A DNA stretch of 64,000 nucleotides from Flavobacterium sp. (lineage in GTDB: Bacteria > Bacteroidota > Bacteroidia > Flavobacteriales > Flavobacteriaceae). Location: assembly GCA_016714905.1 (NCBI GenBank), contig JADKBW010000008.1, positions 62,001 through 126,000 of the forward strand, written 5' to 3'. A program made the translations under genes and the position numbers. Shown here one piece after another: positions 47,661 to 57,044 of this stretch (the stretch's first letter is position 1; each line of letters starts with the position of its first letter). The notes under the pieces were generated by a model. The model made no database searches. It saw only the letters and a list, made by a program, of their open reading frames with translations, and was not told where the DNA came from.

Positions 47661-48374
47661 ATGAAAGAAGAATACTTCAAATGGTACTCACCTAATCTCA
47701 ACCGAGAAATCGAAATGTTAGTTTTCGGACATGCGGGTTATCCGGTTATTTTGTTTCCCACTTCTATGGGAAGTTATCATGAAAATAAAGATCAAGGGCT
47801 AATCGGTTCTGCAAAATGGTACATTGAACAGGGCTTAATTCAAATATTTTGCCCAGGAAGTATCGACAAAGACAGCTTTTATAACAAAAATATCCATCCT
47901 TATCACCGCATTCAAAACCATGTTTGGTATGACAAGATGATTTGTCACGAAATTGTTGAGCGGGTCAAGAATAATACTTATTCAGGTAAAGTAGCAGTTG
48001 CAGGCTGCAGCTTTGGAGGCTATCATGCGGCAAATTTTGCTTTTAGACATCCTGGGTATGTGAGCCATATGTTTTCAATGAGCGGTGCCTTTAGCATCAA
48101 GAGTTTTATGGACGGTTATCACGATGAAAATGTGTACTACAATAGTCCAGAAGATTACCTTCATGGTTTAAATGACCGCGAATTATGGAATATGGATATT
48201 ATCCTTGGAACGTCCAATTGGGATATTTGTTTTGATGCCAATTTGAAACTGAGTCGCGTATTGGCGCAAAGAGATATACCACATTGGCTAGACGTTCGTC
48301 AAGATCAAGAACATGATTGGCCAGTTTGGAGACAAATGTTTCCACATTACTTATCAAGAATTAAATTTTTCTAA
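47661..48374 (+). CDS. Esterase (alpha/beta hydrolase, esterase D-like)
   Basis: The 237-residue cytosolic alpha/beta hydrolase has its nucleophile Ser in AGCSFGGYHA (about residue 117), an Asp in GTSNWDICFD and a His in QEHDWPVW. The family resembles esterase D and Fes-type enzymes. It is the first gene of a five-gene plus-strand run with ATP-grasp, carboxylate-amine ligase and amidotransferase genes. The 287-bp region upstream should hold the promoter. It may hydrolyse an ester formed or used by that pathway. Substrate unknown. Confidence 0.82.
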   Translation: MKEEYFKWYSPNLNREIEMLVFGHAGYPVILFPTSMGSYHENKDQGLIGSAKWYIEQGLIQIFCPGSIDKDSFYNKNIHPYHRIQNHVWYDKMICHEIVERVKNNTYSGKVAVAGCSFGGYHAANFAFRHPGYVSHMFSMSGAFSIKSFMDGYHDENVYYNSPEDYLHGLNDRELWNMDIILGTSNWDICFDANLKLSRVLAQRDIPHWLDVRQDQEHDWPVWRQMFPHYLSRIKFF

Positions 48375-48463
48375 ATATTAAAACTATCGGATATGAAATC
48401 GAAGATTATTTCATCTGTTCGCCTTACAGGCTCGAGTCACGAAAACCTAAAAATAATATAGTC

Positions 48464-49414
48464 ATGAGTAAAAAAATTGGAATATTATTCGGAATGGAAG
48501 ATACCTTTCCTTACGCATTTATTGAAAGAGTAAATTCTAAAAATGAAAAAGGAATTATTGCGGAAGCAGTTTCAATAGATAAAGTTATTCAAAATAAAGG
48601 CGGCGAATATGCGGTAATTATCGACCGTATATCTCAAGACGTACCATTTTATCGGGCATACCTAAAGAATGCAGCATTGACTGGCACTAACGTCATAAAT
48701 AATCCGTTTTGGTGGAGCGCCGACGACAAGTTTTTCAACAATTGTTTGGCAGATACACTTGGTGTTCCCTTGCCTAACACAGTTATTTTGCCTTCAGCGG
48801 AACATCCAACTGATACGACTTCAAAATCATTTCGTAATCTTAAATTTCCCATGGATTGGGATGGAATTTTCCAATACATCGGCTTTCCTGCGTACATGAA
48901 ACCTTATGCCGGCGGCGGATGGAAAAACGTGTATCGATTAGAAAACAAAGAAGAATTCTGGCAAAAACATCAAGAAACGGGGCAACTGGTAATGTTGCTG
49001 CAAGAAGAGATTGTCTTTACAGAATATTTCCGTGTGTATTGCCTTGGCGGAAAGGACGTGCATATCATGCAATACGAACCTAGAAACCCACATCATTTGC
49101 GCTATGTAATTGACGGGCCGCCAGTAGATAAAAAATTATTAGCCACAGTAAAAGATTACACCATTCGCCTTTGCAAAGGATTGGGGTATGATTTTAATAC
49201 GGTTGAATTTGCGGTACGAGACGGAATTCCATACGCAATCGATTTTGGAAACCCGGCGCCAGATGCTGAATTCACTTCAGTTGGGGCAGACAATTTTGAA
49301 TGGGTGGTGGAAGCAGCTGCAAAAATGGCAATTGCTGCCGCTAAGAAACAGAAACCTGGCAAAATGAATTTGACTTGGGGAACGTTTATTAAAGATGCAG
49401 CAGCAGAAAAATAA
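48464..49414 (+). CDS. ATP-grasp ligase (RimK/D-ala ligase-like)
   Basis: The 316-residue protein has an ATP-grasp fold: a binding segment IGFPAYMKPYAGGGWKNVYRL (about residues 143-163), LLQEEIVFTEYFRVYCLGG and the metal site FNTVEFAVRDGIPYAIDFGNPAPDAE near the C terminus. Such enzymes join a carboxylate to an amine or thiol using ATP. It is second in the plus-strand run of the peptide-like cluster, next to a carboxylate-amine ligase. Substrate not predictable. Confidence 0.82.
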   Translation: MSKKIGILFGMEDTFPYAFIERVNSKNEKGIIAEAVSIDKVIQNKGGEYAVIIDRISQDVPFYRAYLKNAALTGTNVINNPFWWSADDKFFNNCLADTLGVPLPNTVILPSAEHPTDTTSKSFRNLKFPMDWDGIFQYIGFPAYMKPYAGGGWKNVYRLENKEEFWQKHQETGQLVMLLQEEIVFTEYFRVYCLGGKDVHIMQYEPRNPHHLRYVIDGPPVDKKLLATVKDYTIRLCKGLGYDFNTVEFAVRDGIPYAIDFGNPAPDAEFTSVGADNFEWVVEAAAKMAIAAAKKQKPGKMNLTWGTFIKDAAAEK

Positions 49415-49440
49415 GATAGAATTTCAAGAATACGAATTGC

Positions 49441-49558
49441 CCTAGCCCGGATAGCAGTGAAAATCCTTTTTGGATGAGCCGAAGCGCAGCGAAGGAAAAT
49501 CTTCAATGCAGCGCAGCGGAATTGCAAAAAGATTGCAACGAATAGCCGGATTAGCTCC
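49441..49558 (+). repeat. Dispersed structured repeat, copy 2
   Basis: It starts CCTAGCCCGGATAGCAG and ends GCAACGAATAGCCGGATTAGCTCC, matching the ends of copies at 5699 and 52927 in the same orientation. The centre holds its own short palindromic GCGCAGCG units. It lies between the ATP-grasp and YbdK-type genes. Confidence 0.65.
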
Positions 49559-49573
49559 CTAAAATAATATGCA

Positions 49574-50680
49574 ATGAGAAAATTACCTGTTTTTACTCTT
49601 GGCGTTGAAGAAGAATATCAAATTATTGATCCACATACGAGAGATTTACGTTCGCATTTATCTAAAATTGTAGATGGTGCCAAAGCGATTCTTAATGAAC
49701 AAGTAAAGGCGGAAATGCACCAATCGGTCGTTGAAGTGGGCACTAATATTTGCAAGAATGTTCAAGAAGCGGAAAATGAAATTAGATTTCTGCGAAGTAA
49801 AATTGTTGAACTCGCAGCCAAGCAAGACTTAGTTGTTGGTGGCGCTGGAACGCATCCGTTTTCGAGATGGCAAGATCAACCGATTACAGATGATCCGAGA
49901 TATCACAATATTGTAAATGAATTGCAAGATGCAGCAAGATCCAATCTGATTTTTGGAATGCACTGTCACGTAGGTATTGAAAATCGCGAAATTGGATTAC
50001 AATTGATGAATCAGGCTTGCTATTTCTTGCCTCATATTTTTGCTTTATCGACCAACTCACCGTTTTGGGAAGGCCGACAAACAGGATATAAATCATTTAG
50101 AACCAAGGTTTTTGATAAATTCCCAAGAACAGGATTACCAGAGTATTTTGATTCTGTAGCGTCTTACGACAATTATTTGGAAACCTTAGTCAAAACCAAT
50201 TGTATCGACAATCCAAAGAAAATCTGGTGGGATTTGCGATTGCATCCATTTTATGACACCATAGAATTCCGGATTTGTGATATGAGTTTGACGGTCAAAG
50301 AAACCATGTGTATTGTGGCGATTATACAAGCAATCGTAGCAAAATTGCACAAATTGACTTTGCACAACATGAGCTACAATATCTATAGAATTGCATTGAT
50401 CAAAGAAAATAAATTTAGAGCGGCTCGTTATGGTATTGAAGGAAACATGATTGATTTTGGGTTGCAAAAAGAAGTTGAAACAAAACTTTTGGTTGGTGAA
50501 TTACTTGACTTTATTGATGATGTTGTAGACGAATTAGGAAGTCGTGAGCAAATTAATTATGTGCATGAAATCATGAAAAACGGAACTGGAGCGGACAAAC
50601 AATTGGCGGTTTTCAATCAAACCAAAGACTTAACGAAGGTTGTTGACTTTATAACTTCTGAATTTACTAAAGGATTGTAA
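49574..50680 (+). CDS. Carboxylate-amine ligase (YbdK/GCS2 family)
   Basis: The 368-residue protein starts with the GCS2 motif FTLGVEEEYQIIDPHTRDL and has GGAGTHPFSRWQD, GMHCHVGI and LRLHPFYDTIEFRICDM, all typical of the glutamate-cysteine ligase type 2 / YbdK family. These form an amide bond to the gamma-carboxylate of glutamate with ATP, sometimes only weakly with cysteine. It is third in the plus-strand run. It may make a gamma-glutamyl compound for the ATP-grasp enzymes around it. Confidence 0.87.
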   Translation: MRKLPVFTLGVEEEYQIIDPHTRDLRSHLSKIVDGAKAILNEQVKAEMHQSVVEVGTNICKNVQEAENEIRFLRSKIVELAAKQDLVVGGAGTHPFSRWQDQPITDDPRYHNIVNELQDAARSNLIFGMHCHVGIENREIGLQLMNQACYFLPHIFALSTNSPFWEGRQTGYKSFRTKVFDKFPRTGLPEYFDSVASYDNYLETLVKTNCIDNPKKIWWDLRLHPFYDTIEFRICDMSLTVKETMCIVAIIQAIVAKLHKLTLHNMSYNIYRIALIKENKFRAARYGIEGNMIDFGLQKEVETKLLVGELLDFIDDVVDELGSREQINYVHEIMKNGTGADKQLAVFNQTKDLTKVVDFITSEFTKGL

Positions 50681-50692
50681 TAGAAATAATTA

Positions 50693-50700
50693 TATATTTG
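50693..50700 (+). promoter_or_regulatory. Possible -7 box before the amidotransferase gene
   Basis: TATATTTG lies 33 bases before the ATG at 50733. A TTG at 50675 is closer than usual, so an internal promoter is only possible. Confidence 0.35.
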
Positions 50701-50732
50701 TACTACCAATTTCTGTTTTTAAACCTAAAAAT

Positions 50733-51563
50733 ATGAATGAACATACTATAAAGATTGCTATTTTAGATATGTATAATGGTGAGCCCAATCAAGGCATGCG
50801 CTGCATTATAGACATCATAAATCGGTTTAATCAGATTGTAAGTTTTAAGATTTTCGACGTTCGAAGAAAGTCAGAATTCCCAAAAATTAAAGATTTCGAT
50901 ATTTATATTTCTACTGGTGGTCCTGGAAATCCGCTGGAAGGCGATGGGATTTGGGATAAAAGCTACTACGAATTTATTGATCAATTGACCGTTTGGAATA
51001 CCGAGAATGAGATAAAAAAACATGTCTTGTTCATCTGTCACTCCTTTCAGATGGCTTGTAAACATTTTGGTTTAGCTGAAATTACAAAAAGAAATGACAC
51101 TTCATTTGGTGTAATGACTGTTCATAAAACGAAAGAAGGATACAATGACCCAATTTTTGAAGGGTTAGCCGATCCTTTTTACGCTGTCGACTCTAGAGAT
51201 TACCAAGTGGTTCAACCTAAATTGAGTGTGTTTTCCGACCATGGCGCCAAAATAATCTCACTAGAAAAAATTCGGGACCACGTTCAATTTGAAAGAGCAA
51301 TCATGGCCGTCCGTTTTACACCTTATTTTGTAGGAACGCAATTTCACCCAGAAGCAGATCCTTTGAGCTTTATCGCCAACTTAAAAAAGGCAGAAGCTCG
51401 TGAGAAAATCATTATCTTAAAAGGCAGAAAGAAATTCAGAAATATGCTAGAAGATTTGTTGGATGAAGATAAAATCTACAAAACAAACGAAACCATAATT
51501 CCGAACTTTCTGCGAATTGCTATTAATGACATCTTAAAAACCAGAAAGATACTTTCCAATTAA
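50733..51563 (+). CDS. Class I glutamine amidotransferase-like protein
   Basis: The 276-residue protein has the triad of class I GATases: Cys in LFICHSFQMA (about residue 108), His and Glu in GTQFHPEAD (about residue 207). The oxyanion segment STGGPGNPLEGDG is also present. The C-terminal 60 residues are an extra helical tail. No synthetase partner is fused. It may release ammonia from glutamine for a neighbouring ligase or hydrolyse a gamma-glutamyl amide, as PuuD does. It is fourth in the plus-strand run. Confidence 0.85.
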   Translation: MNEHTIKIAILDMYNGEPNQGMRCIIDIINRFNQIVSFKIFDVRRKSEFPKIKDFDIYISTGGPGNPLEGDGIWDKSYYEFIDQLTVWNTENEIKKHVLFICHSFQMACKHFGLAEITKRNDTSFGVMTVHKTKEGYNDPIFEGLADPFYAVDSRDYQVVQPKLSVFSDHGAKIISLEKIRDHVQFERAIMAVRFTPYFVGTQFHPEADPLSFIANLKKAEAREKIIILKGRKKFRNMLEDLLDEDKIYKTNETIIPNFLRIAINDILKTRKILSN

Positions 51564-51646
51564 GTTTTAAAAGGTCAATTAACAATCATTTTTTTAATGT
51601 TATTCCATTCGAAGACAATTCGATTCATCTTCTTATTCCATCAACT

Positions 51647-52837
51647 ATGATTTCAAAATACAGACAACTTTTTAACGACAGTTTTACCTTAGACAAATAC
51701 CAGGAATTTCAAGACGATATCGCGGCTGATTTTGCCTACTTGCCGACTTTTAGAATGGCAGAAACGCCTTTCTTTATTTCAAAGGAATTAAAATCACAAT
51801 TGATGGAAGGTTGTGAAGATGTCATTCGACTCATTCAACAAGATAACTTCAAGCAATTAACAGAGAAATCGCTGGAACTCAATACCAAAGTTCCCAACGA
51901 AGACGGACACACTACTTTCTTGGCCATCGATTTTGGAATTTGTGAAGAAGACGGAAAAATTCTCCCTAAACTCATTGAAGTGCAAGGTTTTCCTTCTCTA
52001 TTTAATTATCAATTCGTGCTGTATGATAAGTTTAAAAAATTCTATCCTTTTTTAGAAGAGCTCACGCCCTTTATCAATGATATTTCTGGTAGCGAGTATC
52101 TAAAGATTATTGAAGACGCCATGTGCAACGGTCTTCCGAAGGAAAATGTCATTCTGCTCGAAATTGAACCTGAAAAACAAAACACTAAAATTGATTTCTA
52201 TTACTGTCGAAGAGACATCGGAATTCCAATCGTTTGCGTCACCGAATTGATTAAGAAAGACAAACAATTATTCTATAAAAATGAAGCCGGAGCCTTGATT
52301 CAAGTAAAAAGAATCTACAATCGTGTCATTTTTGATGAATTGGAATTGCGAAAAGATCTTAAAATGAACTTCAGTTTTTCTGACGATTTAGACGTCGAAT
52401 GGGCGGGACATCCGAACTGGTTTTTCAGAATTAGCAAGTTCATTTTGCCCATGTTAAAAGGAAAATACTTCATTGAAACCACTTTGCTCAGTGAACTAAA
52501 AGAAATTCCAACTGATCTAGAAAATTATGTCCTAAAACCGTTGTTTTCGTTTTCGGGTTCCGGTGTGATCTTTCACGTAACCAAAGCAGATATTGAAGCG
52601 GTTACGGAAAAGGAACTTTATATTCTACAGAAAAAAGTCAATTATATTCCCATCGTGCAATCGCCAGATGGTAAAGTAAAAGCAGAAGTTCGCGTACTTT
52701 GTGTGTGGAAAAAAGAAGACAAAGCTCCGACGCTATTGTGCAATCTGGTTCGACTGAGCCGAGGCGAAATGATTGGCGTCAAATTCAATAAAGATAAAGA
52801 CTGGGTTGGTGGGACTTTGGGTTTGTTTGAGAGGTAA
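51647..52837 (+). CDS. ATP-grasp-like / glutathionylspermidine synthase-like protein
   Basis: The 396-residue protein is not clearly assigned. The segments LPKLIEVQGFPSLF (about residues 107-120) and ENYVLKPLFSFSGSGVIFHV (about 288-307) look like substrate and ATP-binding parts of an ATP-grasp fold, possibly of the circularly permuted or glutathionylspermidine synthase type. It closes the plus-strand run and faces the minus-strand ATP-grasp gene across a repeat. It would be the third ligase of the cluster. Confidence in the exact family is moderate. Confidence 0.65.
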   Translation: MISKYRQLFNDSFTLDKYQEFQDDIAADFAYLPTFRMAETPFFISKELKSQLMEGCEDVIRLIQQDNFKQLTEKSLELNTKVPNEDGHTTFLAIDFGICEEDGKILPKLIEVQGFPSLFNYQFVLYDKFKKFYPFLEELTPFINDISGSEYLKIIEDAMCNGLPKENVILLEIEPEKQNTKIDFYYCRRDIGIPIVCVTELIKKDKQLFYKNEAGALIQVKRIYNRVIFDELELRKDLKMNFSFSDDLDVEWAGHPNWFFRISKFILPMLKGKYFIETTLLSELKEIPTDLENYVLKPLFSFSGSGVIFHVTKADIEAVTEKELYILQKKVNYIPIVQSPDGKVKAEVRVLCVWKKEDKAPTLLCNLVRLSRGEMIGVKFNKDKDWVGGTLGLFER

Positions 52838-52849
52838 TTTCGAAGTTCA

Positions 52850-52922
52850 TTGTTCAATATTCAACATTCATTATTATTTTTTAAGGTTGAATCTTGAAGA
52901 ACGAATCCTGAATATTGAACAA
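52850..52922. repeat. Inverted repeat TTGTTCAATATTCA / TGAATATTGAACAA
   Basis: Perfect 14-base arms at 52850-52863 and 52909-52922 are 45 bases apart. They lie between two convergent operons, directly before the dispersed repeat copy 3. They may help end transcription or be part of a mobile repeat. Confidence 0.6.
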
Positions 52923-52926
52923 GTTG

Positions 52927-53004
52927 CCTAGCCCTGATAGCAGCGATATCCTTTTGTACCGTCGTTCGGTGCAAAAGATTTAGCGAATAGCAGGAATTAG
53001 CTCC
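52927..53004 (+). repeat. Dispersed structured repeat, copy 3
   Basis: It reads CCTAGCCCTGATAGCAGCG at the start and AGATTTAGCGAATAGCAGG then AATTAGCTCC at the end. The middle forms a short hairpin TTGTACC.GTCGTTCGGTGCAA. This is the shortest of the three copies in the window. Confidence 0.68.
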
Positions 53005-53012
53005 TGTGAAAC

Positions 53013-54230
53013 CTAATGCAAATGCTTCACTTCCGCTTGTGCCACAACGGTTGCAAAATCTTGCACCAACCGATTCGCATACTGATCAAGCAAAGACATA
53101 ACACGCTCTTTCTTATCTGATTTTACGACAAGACCAGCGTGATAATCTAGCGGCACACGGAAGCACACTTCTTCATCTACAAACGACGATAAGTCTGGAT
53201 TTTCGTATTTAGACAAGGTCAATACAATTCCAGCATATCCTTTTTTCACTTTTGGTAATTTATATTCAATTCCTTTAGCTAAAGCGTTCTCGATGGCTGC
53301 CCATTCCGCCCATAAATTAATGTCAGAAGCCGAAGCTACCATTTCCGCCAGATGCGCACCTCCTACTCTAGAGGAAGTTTCTAAGAAATAGATTTTCCCG
53401 TCTTCGTCACATTTAATATATTCTGAATGTGCAGCGCCATGTTTCAAGCCAAAACCCTTGATCACTTGCTCATTGACTTTCTTAATCCCCTTGTCATCTT
53501 CCGAGTTGTATTCGATATTGGCACTTCTAAAAATGCCGCCACCTTGTGAGATTTCCATTGGAGTTGCTAAGTATTTCGAAGTGATGCTAAACAGAATTTT
53601 TCCATCTAAAATCAAACTATCACAGTGATAAACAGCACCAGGTCGAAATTGTTCCACCAAATATTTAAAACGGTTGTTGCCCATTTCGTTGATATGCATC
53701 CACAAACTATCTTTGTCGTACACTTTAATAATTCCAGATGCAGACGCTTCAGAACGAGGTTTTAGAACCCAGGGCGCAGGCACCGTATCTGCAAATGTAT
53801 TGATGTCATGGTCGTTAAATAACGAAGCGAACTTCGGATTCGAAATACCACAACTCTTAGCACGCATGCGCATCGCTAACTTATCACGGAAATAACGACC
53901 CGTGGTTTGTCCCATTCCATCTATTCGAAGGTTTTCGCGCAGATAGGCTGCTTTCTCGACATCAAAATCATCCAAAGCCACAATAGCATCGACTTTGTTG
54001 TTCTTCATTAGATTACTCACGCCAAGCAGCAGATGCTCTAAATTCCAATCGACATCCTGACCTTCCATAAAAAAAATCTCGTCGATATACTCTACTGGCC
54101 ACGATTTGTCACGTAGTTTTTCAGAGGTCACCAAATAGACTTTATTTCCCAACTTCTTCAAATTGATCAAAAAATCAGACCCTTTGAAGTAGTTGGAAAT
54201 ACAAACGAATGTTTTTGGAGATTTATTCAT
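53013..54230 (-). CDS. ATP-grasp domain protein (carboxylase/ligase-like)
   Basis: The 405-residue protein has the ATP-grasp set: VPAPWVLKPRSEASASGIIKV (about residues 150-170), YLVEQFRPGAVYHCDSLI and the metal-binding GKIYFLETSSRVGGAHLAEM (about 285-304). A pre-ATP-grasp domain fills residues 1-110. It resembles biotin carboxylase-like and PurK-like amino acid ligases. It is the last gene of the minus-strand run, four bases from the aminopeptidase gene. Together with the plus-strand ligases it makes three ATP-grasp type genes in 6 kb. Confidence 0.85.
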   Translation of the reverse strand: MNKSPKTFVCISNYFKGSDFLINLKKLGNKVYLVTSEKLRDKSWPVEYIDEIFFMEGQDVDWNLEHLLLGVSNLMKNNKVDAIVALDDFDVEKAAYLRENLRIDGMGQTTGRYFRDKLAMRMRAKSCGISNPKFASLFNDHDINTFADTVPAPWVLKPRSEASASGIIKVYDKDSLWMHINEMGNNRFKYLVEQFRPGAVYHCDSLILDGKILFSITSKYLATPMEISQGGGIFRSANIEYNSEDDKGIKKVNEQVIKGFGLKHGAAHSEYIKCDEDGKIYFLETSSRVGGAHLAEMVASASDINLWAEWAAIENALAKGIEYKLPKVKKGYAGIVLTLSKYENPDLSSFVDEEVCFRVPLDYHAGLVVKSDKKERVMSLLDQYANRLVQDFATVVAQAEVKHLH

Positions 54231-54233
54231 AGC

Positions 54234-55664
54234 TTAAATATTTTCAATAAAATGAGTTAATAAATGTACACCATACGCCGTAGCATGTTTACTTTTTGCA
54301 AATTCGTCGTCACCAAAAGCGACACCTGCAATATCGAGATGCGCCCATGAAGTGTGTCCATCAGTAAAATGCTCTAGGAACTTTGCAGCTGAAATAGCAC
54401 CCGCAACTGGTTTGCCACTATAGTTTTTCACATCAGCGATATCGCTTTCTATATCCGATTTGTAGGCGTCCCAAAGCGGAAGTGGCCACAACCGCTCTCC
54501 TATTTCCTCTCCCGAATGTTGTAATTTTTGTGATAGCGTTTCATCATTCGTAAATAATGCAGCACATTCATAACCAAAAGTACCCACAGAACTTCCGGTT
54601 AGCGTTGCAATATCAACCAAAATTTCAGGTTTGTAATTTTTTATCATAAATGACAGTCCGTCAGCCAAGATCAAGCGTCCTTCAGCATCGGTATCTATAA
54701 TTTCAATTGTCGAACCGCTATAACTTTTGATGACATCGCTTGGCAAAAATGATTTGCTATCGACAGCATTTTCGCAACAAGGAACAATTGCTGTTACCCG
54801 AATTGGTAATTGCAAGTCCGCAACCAATTGCATCGCACCTAAGACAGCAGCGCCACCAGCCATATCGCATTTCATATGCAACATGCCAGAAGTTTTAATA
54901 TTAAGTCCGCCCGTGTCAAACGTGATTCCCTTACCCACCAATCCAACGTGCTTTATTTTCGGAATATCTGTCTCTGGAATATAATCCATGATGATAAATT
55001 GCGGTTCTTTCTCGCTTCCTTTTCCAACGGCGATAAAAGCATCTAAACCTTCAATACGCGACGCTTCTCCATTTAAAATCCTAGTACTAAAACCATAGGA
55101 CTCGCCGCATTCTATCGCCCATTTTGAAAGATAGATCGGCGTAATGTTGTTAGGTGGCAAATCGACCAAATACAATATTTCAATTTGTGCTTTCGCAATC
55201 TTAATGGCACGTTTCGCTACTTCCGAATAATCTGTTTTTGAAATCAAAGCCAGTTCAAACTTCGGGTCTAAAAACGCATGATTGACTTTCTTCTTGAAAT
55301 GACCCAAATTGTAGGTTCCTAAAAACAAGCCTGATATTGTCGCTTCTACTTGTTGCAATGTAAATACCTCTGGGATTACCAAAGCCACATTTTTTGCAAA
55401 TATTTCTTTCTCTTTTGAGGCAATCCGGCGTGCAATTGTCTTGAGTGATTTGTAATCAATTTTCTTCCCTAATCCAATGAAAATATGAACGCAATCATAC
55501 TTTTCAGCCATATAATAGGTGTCTTTCTTACCATAGAATACTTTGGAAGAAACGGCTACGCCATGAAATTCGATTGGTACAAGATTCTGTGAACTCGTTT
55601 CAAAAACCGGAATCAATATGACGCCAGTGAAACCTTCTAAATTTTCTATATTCTTCGTCTTCAT
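54234..55664 (-). CDS. M17 leucyl aminopeptidase family protein
   Basis: The 476-residue protein has the M17 metal sites: VGKGITFDTGGLNIK with Lys and Asp, and the signature DTDAEGRLILADGL with Asp and Glu. Length fits the family. It removes N-terminal residues from peptides, and some members cleave Cys-Gly. It sits between an ATP-grasp gene and an esterase gene, with four-base and zero-base gaps. It may process or recycle the peptide made by the ligases rather than act only in general turnover. Confidence 0.88.
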   Translation of the reverse strand: MKTKNIENLEGFTGVILIPVFETSSQNLVPIEFHGVAVSSKVFYGKKDTYYMAEKYDCVHIFIGLGKKIDYKSLKTIARRIASKEKEIFAKNVALVIPEVFTLQQVEATISGLFLGTYNLGHFKKKVNHAFLDPKFELALISKTDYSEVAKRAIKIAKAQIEILYLVDLPPNNITPIYLSKWAIECGESYGFSTRILNGEASRIEGLDAFIAVGKGSEKEPQFIIMDYIPETDIPKIKHVGLVGKGITFDTGGLNIKTSGMLHMKCDMAGGAAVLGAMQLVADLQLPIRVTAIVPCCENAVDSKSFLPSDVIKSYSGSTIEIIDTDAEGRLILADGLSFMIKNYKPEILVDIATLTGSSVGTFGYECAALFTNDETLSQKLQHSGEEIGERLWPLPLWDAYKSDIESDIADVKNYSGKPVAGAISAAKFLEHFTDGHTSWAHLDIAGVAFGDDEFAKSKHATAYGVHLLTHFIENI

Positions 55665-56810
55665 TTAATTGTCTTTTGTATTAAAAAATAACCATTCAAT
55701 TGCTTTGGGAAATTCATCACTCCAATAGGTTTCATTGTGTTTTCCCAACATGTTGATACTGAGATTTATTTTCATTTTACTGGTTACAAACTCATTTTGA
55801 ATCATATTCTTTTTGAACAACTTAACGTGTTCTATCATCGTGGCACTTTCGTCTCCGCCGGCGTACAAATAAATTTTCGTATCGCCAGGTTCAGAAAAGT
55901 CGATGTTATTAAAGTCCATTTTTGGAATCACCCACAACGAAGGTGAAAAAATCATGAGCTTCCCATACACTTCTGGATACATCAAACCTGAAAAAATACT
56001 GACCAATCCTCCCATCGAACTTCCTCCAATTCCAGTGTGCTCCCGCTCGGTTTTGGTTCTGAAATTCTTATCGACAAACGGTTTTAATGTATCCGTAATA
56101 AACCGAATGTATTTCTTCCCTTGTCCAACGCCCAAAAGCGTCTTACCCACATTGTATTCTTTGATCCTATCCTGCTCTGCATGTTCGATAGCAATAACGA
56201 TAATTTTTCCGATTTTGTACTCAGACATTACCGCTAGTTTCTTATCGATTTCCCAGTTGCCGTATTTCGCTTTCTCATTGAATAGATTCTGCGCATCTTG
56301 CAGATAAAGGACAGGGTACGTTTCTTTTGATTCTTCATAATCATGCGGAAGTAATGCCCAAATTCTTCTGGTTTTATTCAATTGCGGAATCTCAAATTCT
56401 TCCGAAATCAAATGCACTTTTGGCAAGAAATTGGGTTTAAAAGGCAACCAGTTTTTTCGCCATTTATCAACATGCTCTTTGCGAACGCCTCGATGGTCTT
56501 TACAGGAACGATTTTCCGTTCGGTTGCCATACTTATCAATTTCAACTTCGCTCCAATCCCCTTTGGTAAACTTATACAATAACTCTTCGGGATAGACAAA
56601 GTCGCTTGCAAACTTGAAATGATACAAACCGTTACCGATTTTCTCCATTTCAAAATTCAAGTCTTGTGTATGCCAATTGTTGAAATTTCCAGAAATATAA
56701 ACTGGTCTCGCATCATCTTCATCCGTCGTAAGTAAAATATTGAGTTGAGGCTCTGGAATTGCTGTTTCGGTATCGAGGGTTGACTTATTCTTATTGCTAA
56801 TCATATTCAT
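55665..56810 (-). CDS. Esterase with N-terminal CBM48/AMPK-type domain
   Basis: The 381-residue protein has an N-terminal beta-sandwich of the glycogen-binding type (residues about 30-110, PVYISGNFNNWH). An esterase D-like alpha/beta hydrolase follows (about 125-375), with Ser in IGGSSMGGLVSIFSG, Asp in YAGGDES and His in LGKHNETYW. No signal peptide is evident, so it appears cytosolic. It is first in the minus-strand run. The fold is shared with ferric-enterobactin esterase-like enzymes. Substrate unknown. Confidence 0.83.
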   Translation of the reverse strand: MNMISNKNKSTLDTETAIPEPQLNILLTTDEDDARPVYISGNFNNWHTQDLNFEMEKIGNGLYHFKFASDFVYPEELLYKFTKGDWSEVEIDKYGNRTENRSCKDHRGVRKEHVDKWRKNWLPFKPNFLPKVHLISEEFEIPQLNKTRRIWALLPHDYEESKETYPVLYLQDAQNLFNEKAKYGNWEIDKKLAVMSEYKIGKIIVIAIEHAEQDRIKEYNVGKTLLGVGQGKKYIRFITDTLKPFVDKNFRTKTEREHTGIGGSSMGGLVSIFSGLMYPEVYGKLMIFSPSLWVIPKMDFNNIDFSEPGDTKIYLYAGGDESATMIEHVKLFKKNMIQNEFVTSKMKINLSINMLGKHNETYWSDEFPKAIEWLFFNTKDN

Positions 56811-57044
56811 TATAAAAATCCTGCTTTCAATAGGTTTAAGAAGTAAATATAGTTTTTTGGATAATTAAATGAAAGAAAGTCAACAAATAAAAATGAAGAA
56901 TTTTTAGATTAAAAAAAATGCCTCTTGAATATTATCAATGCCGTAAAAATTATCCATTAACAGGAAAGAAATATTTGTAAAAAGCAATGAAATCTGTCTG
57001 AAATGCTCGCACACATCAAACAGATTTCAAAGAAACTAAAACCA

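Noticed and set aside
49156..49527. Minus-strand frame across repeat copy 2
   Set aside because: It runs opposite the ATP-grasp gene and through the repeat; low-complexity Ala-rich text is an antisense effect.
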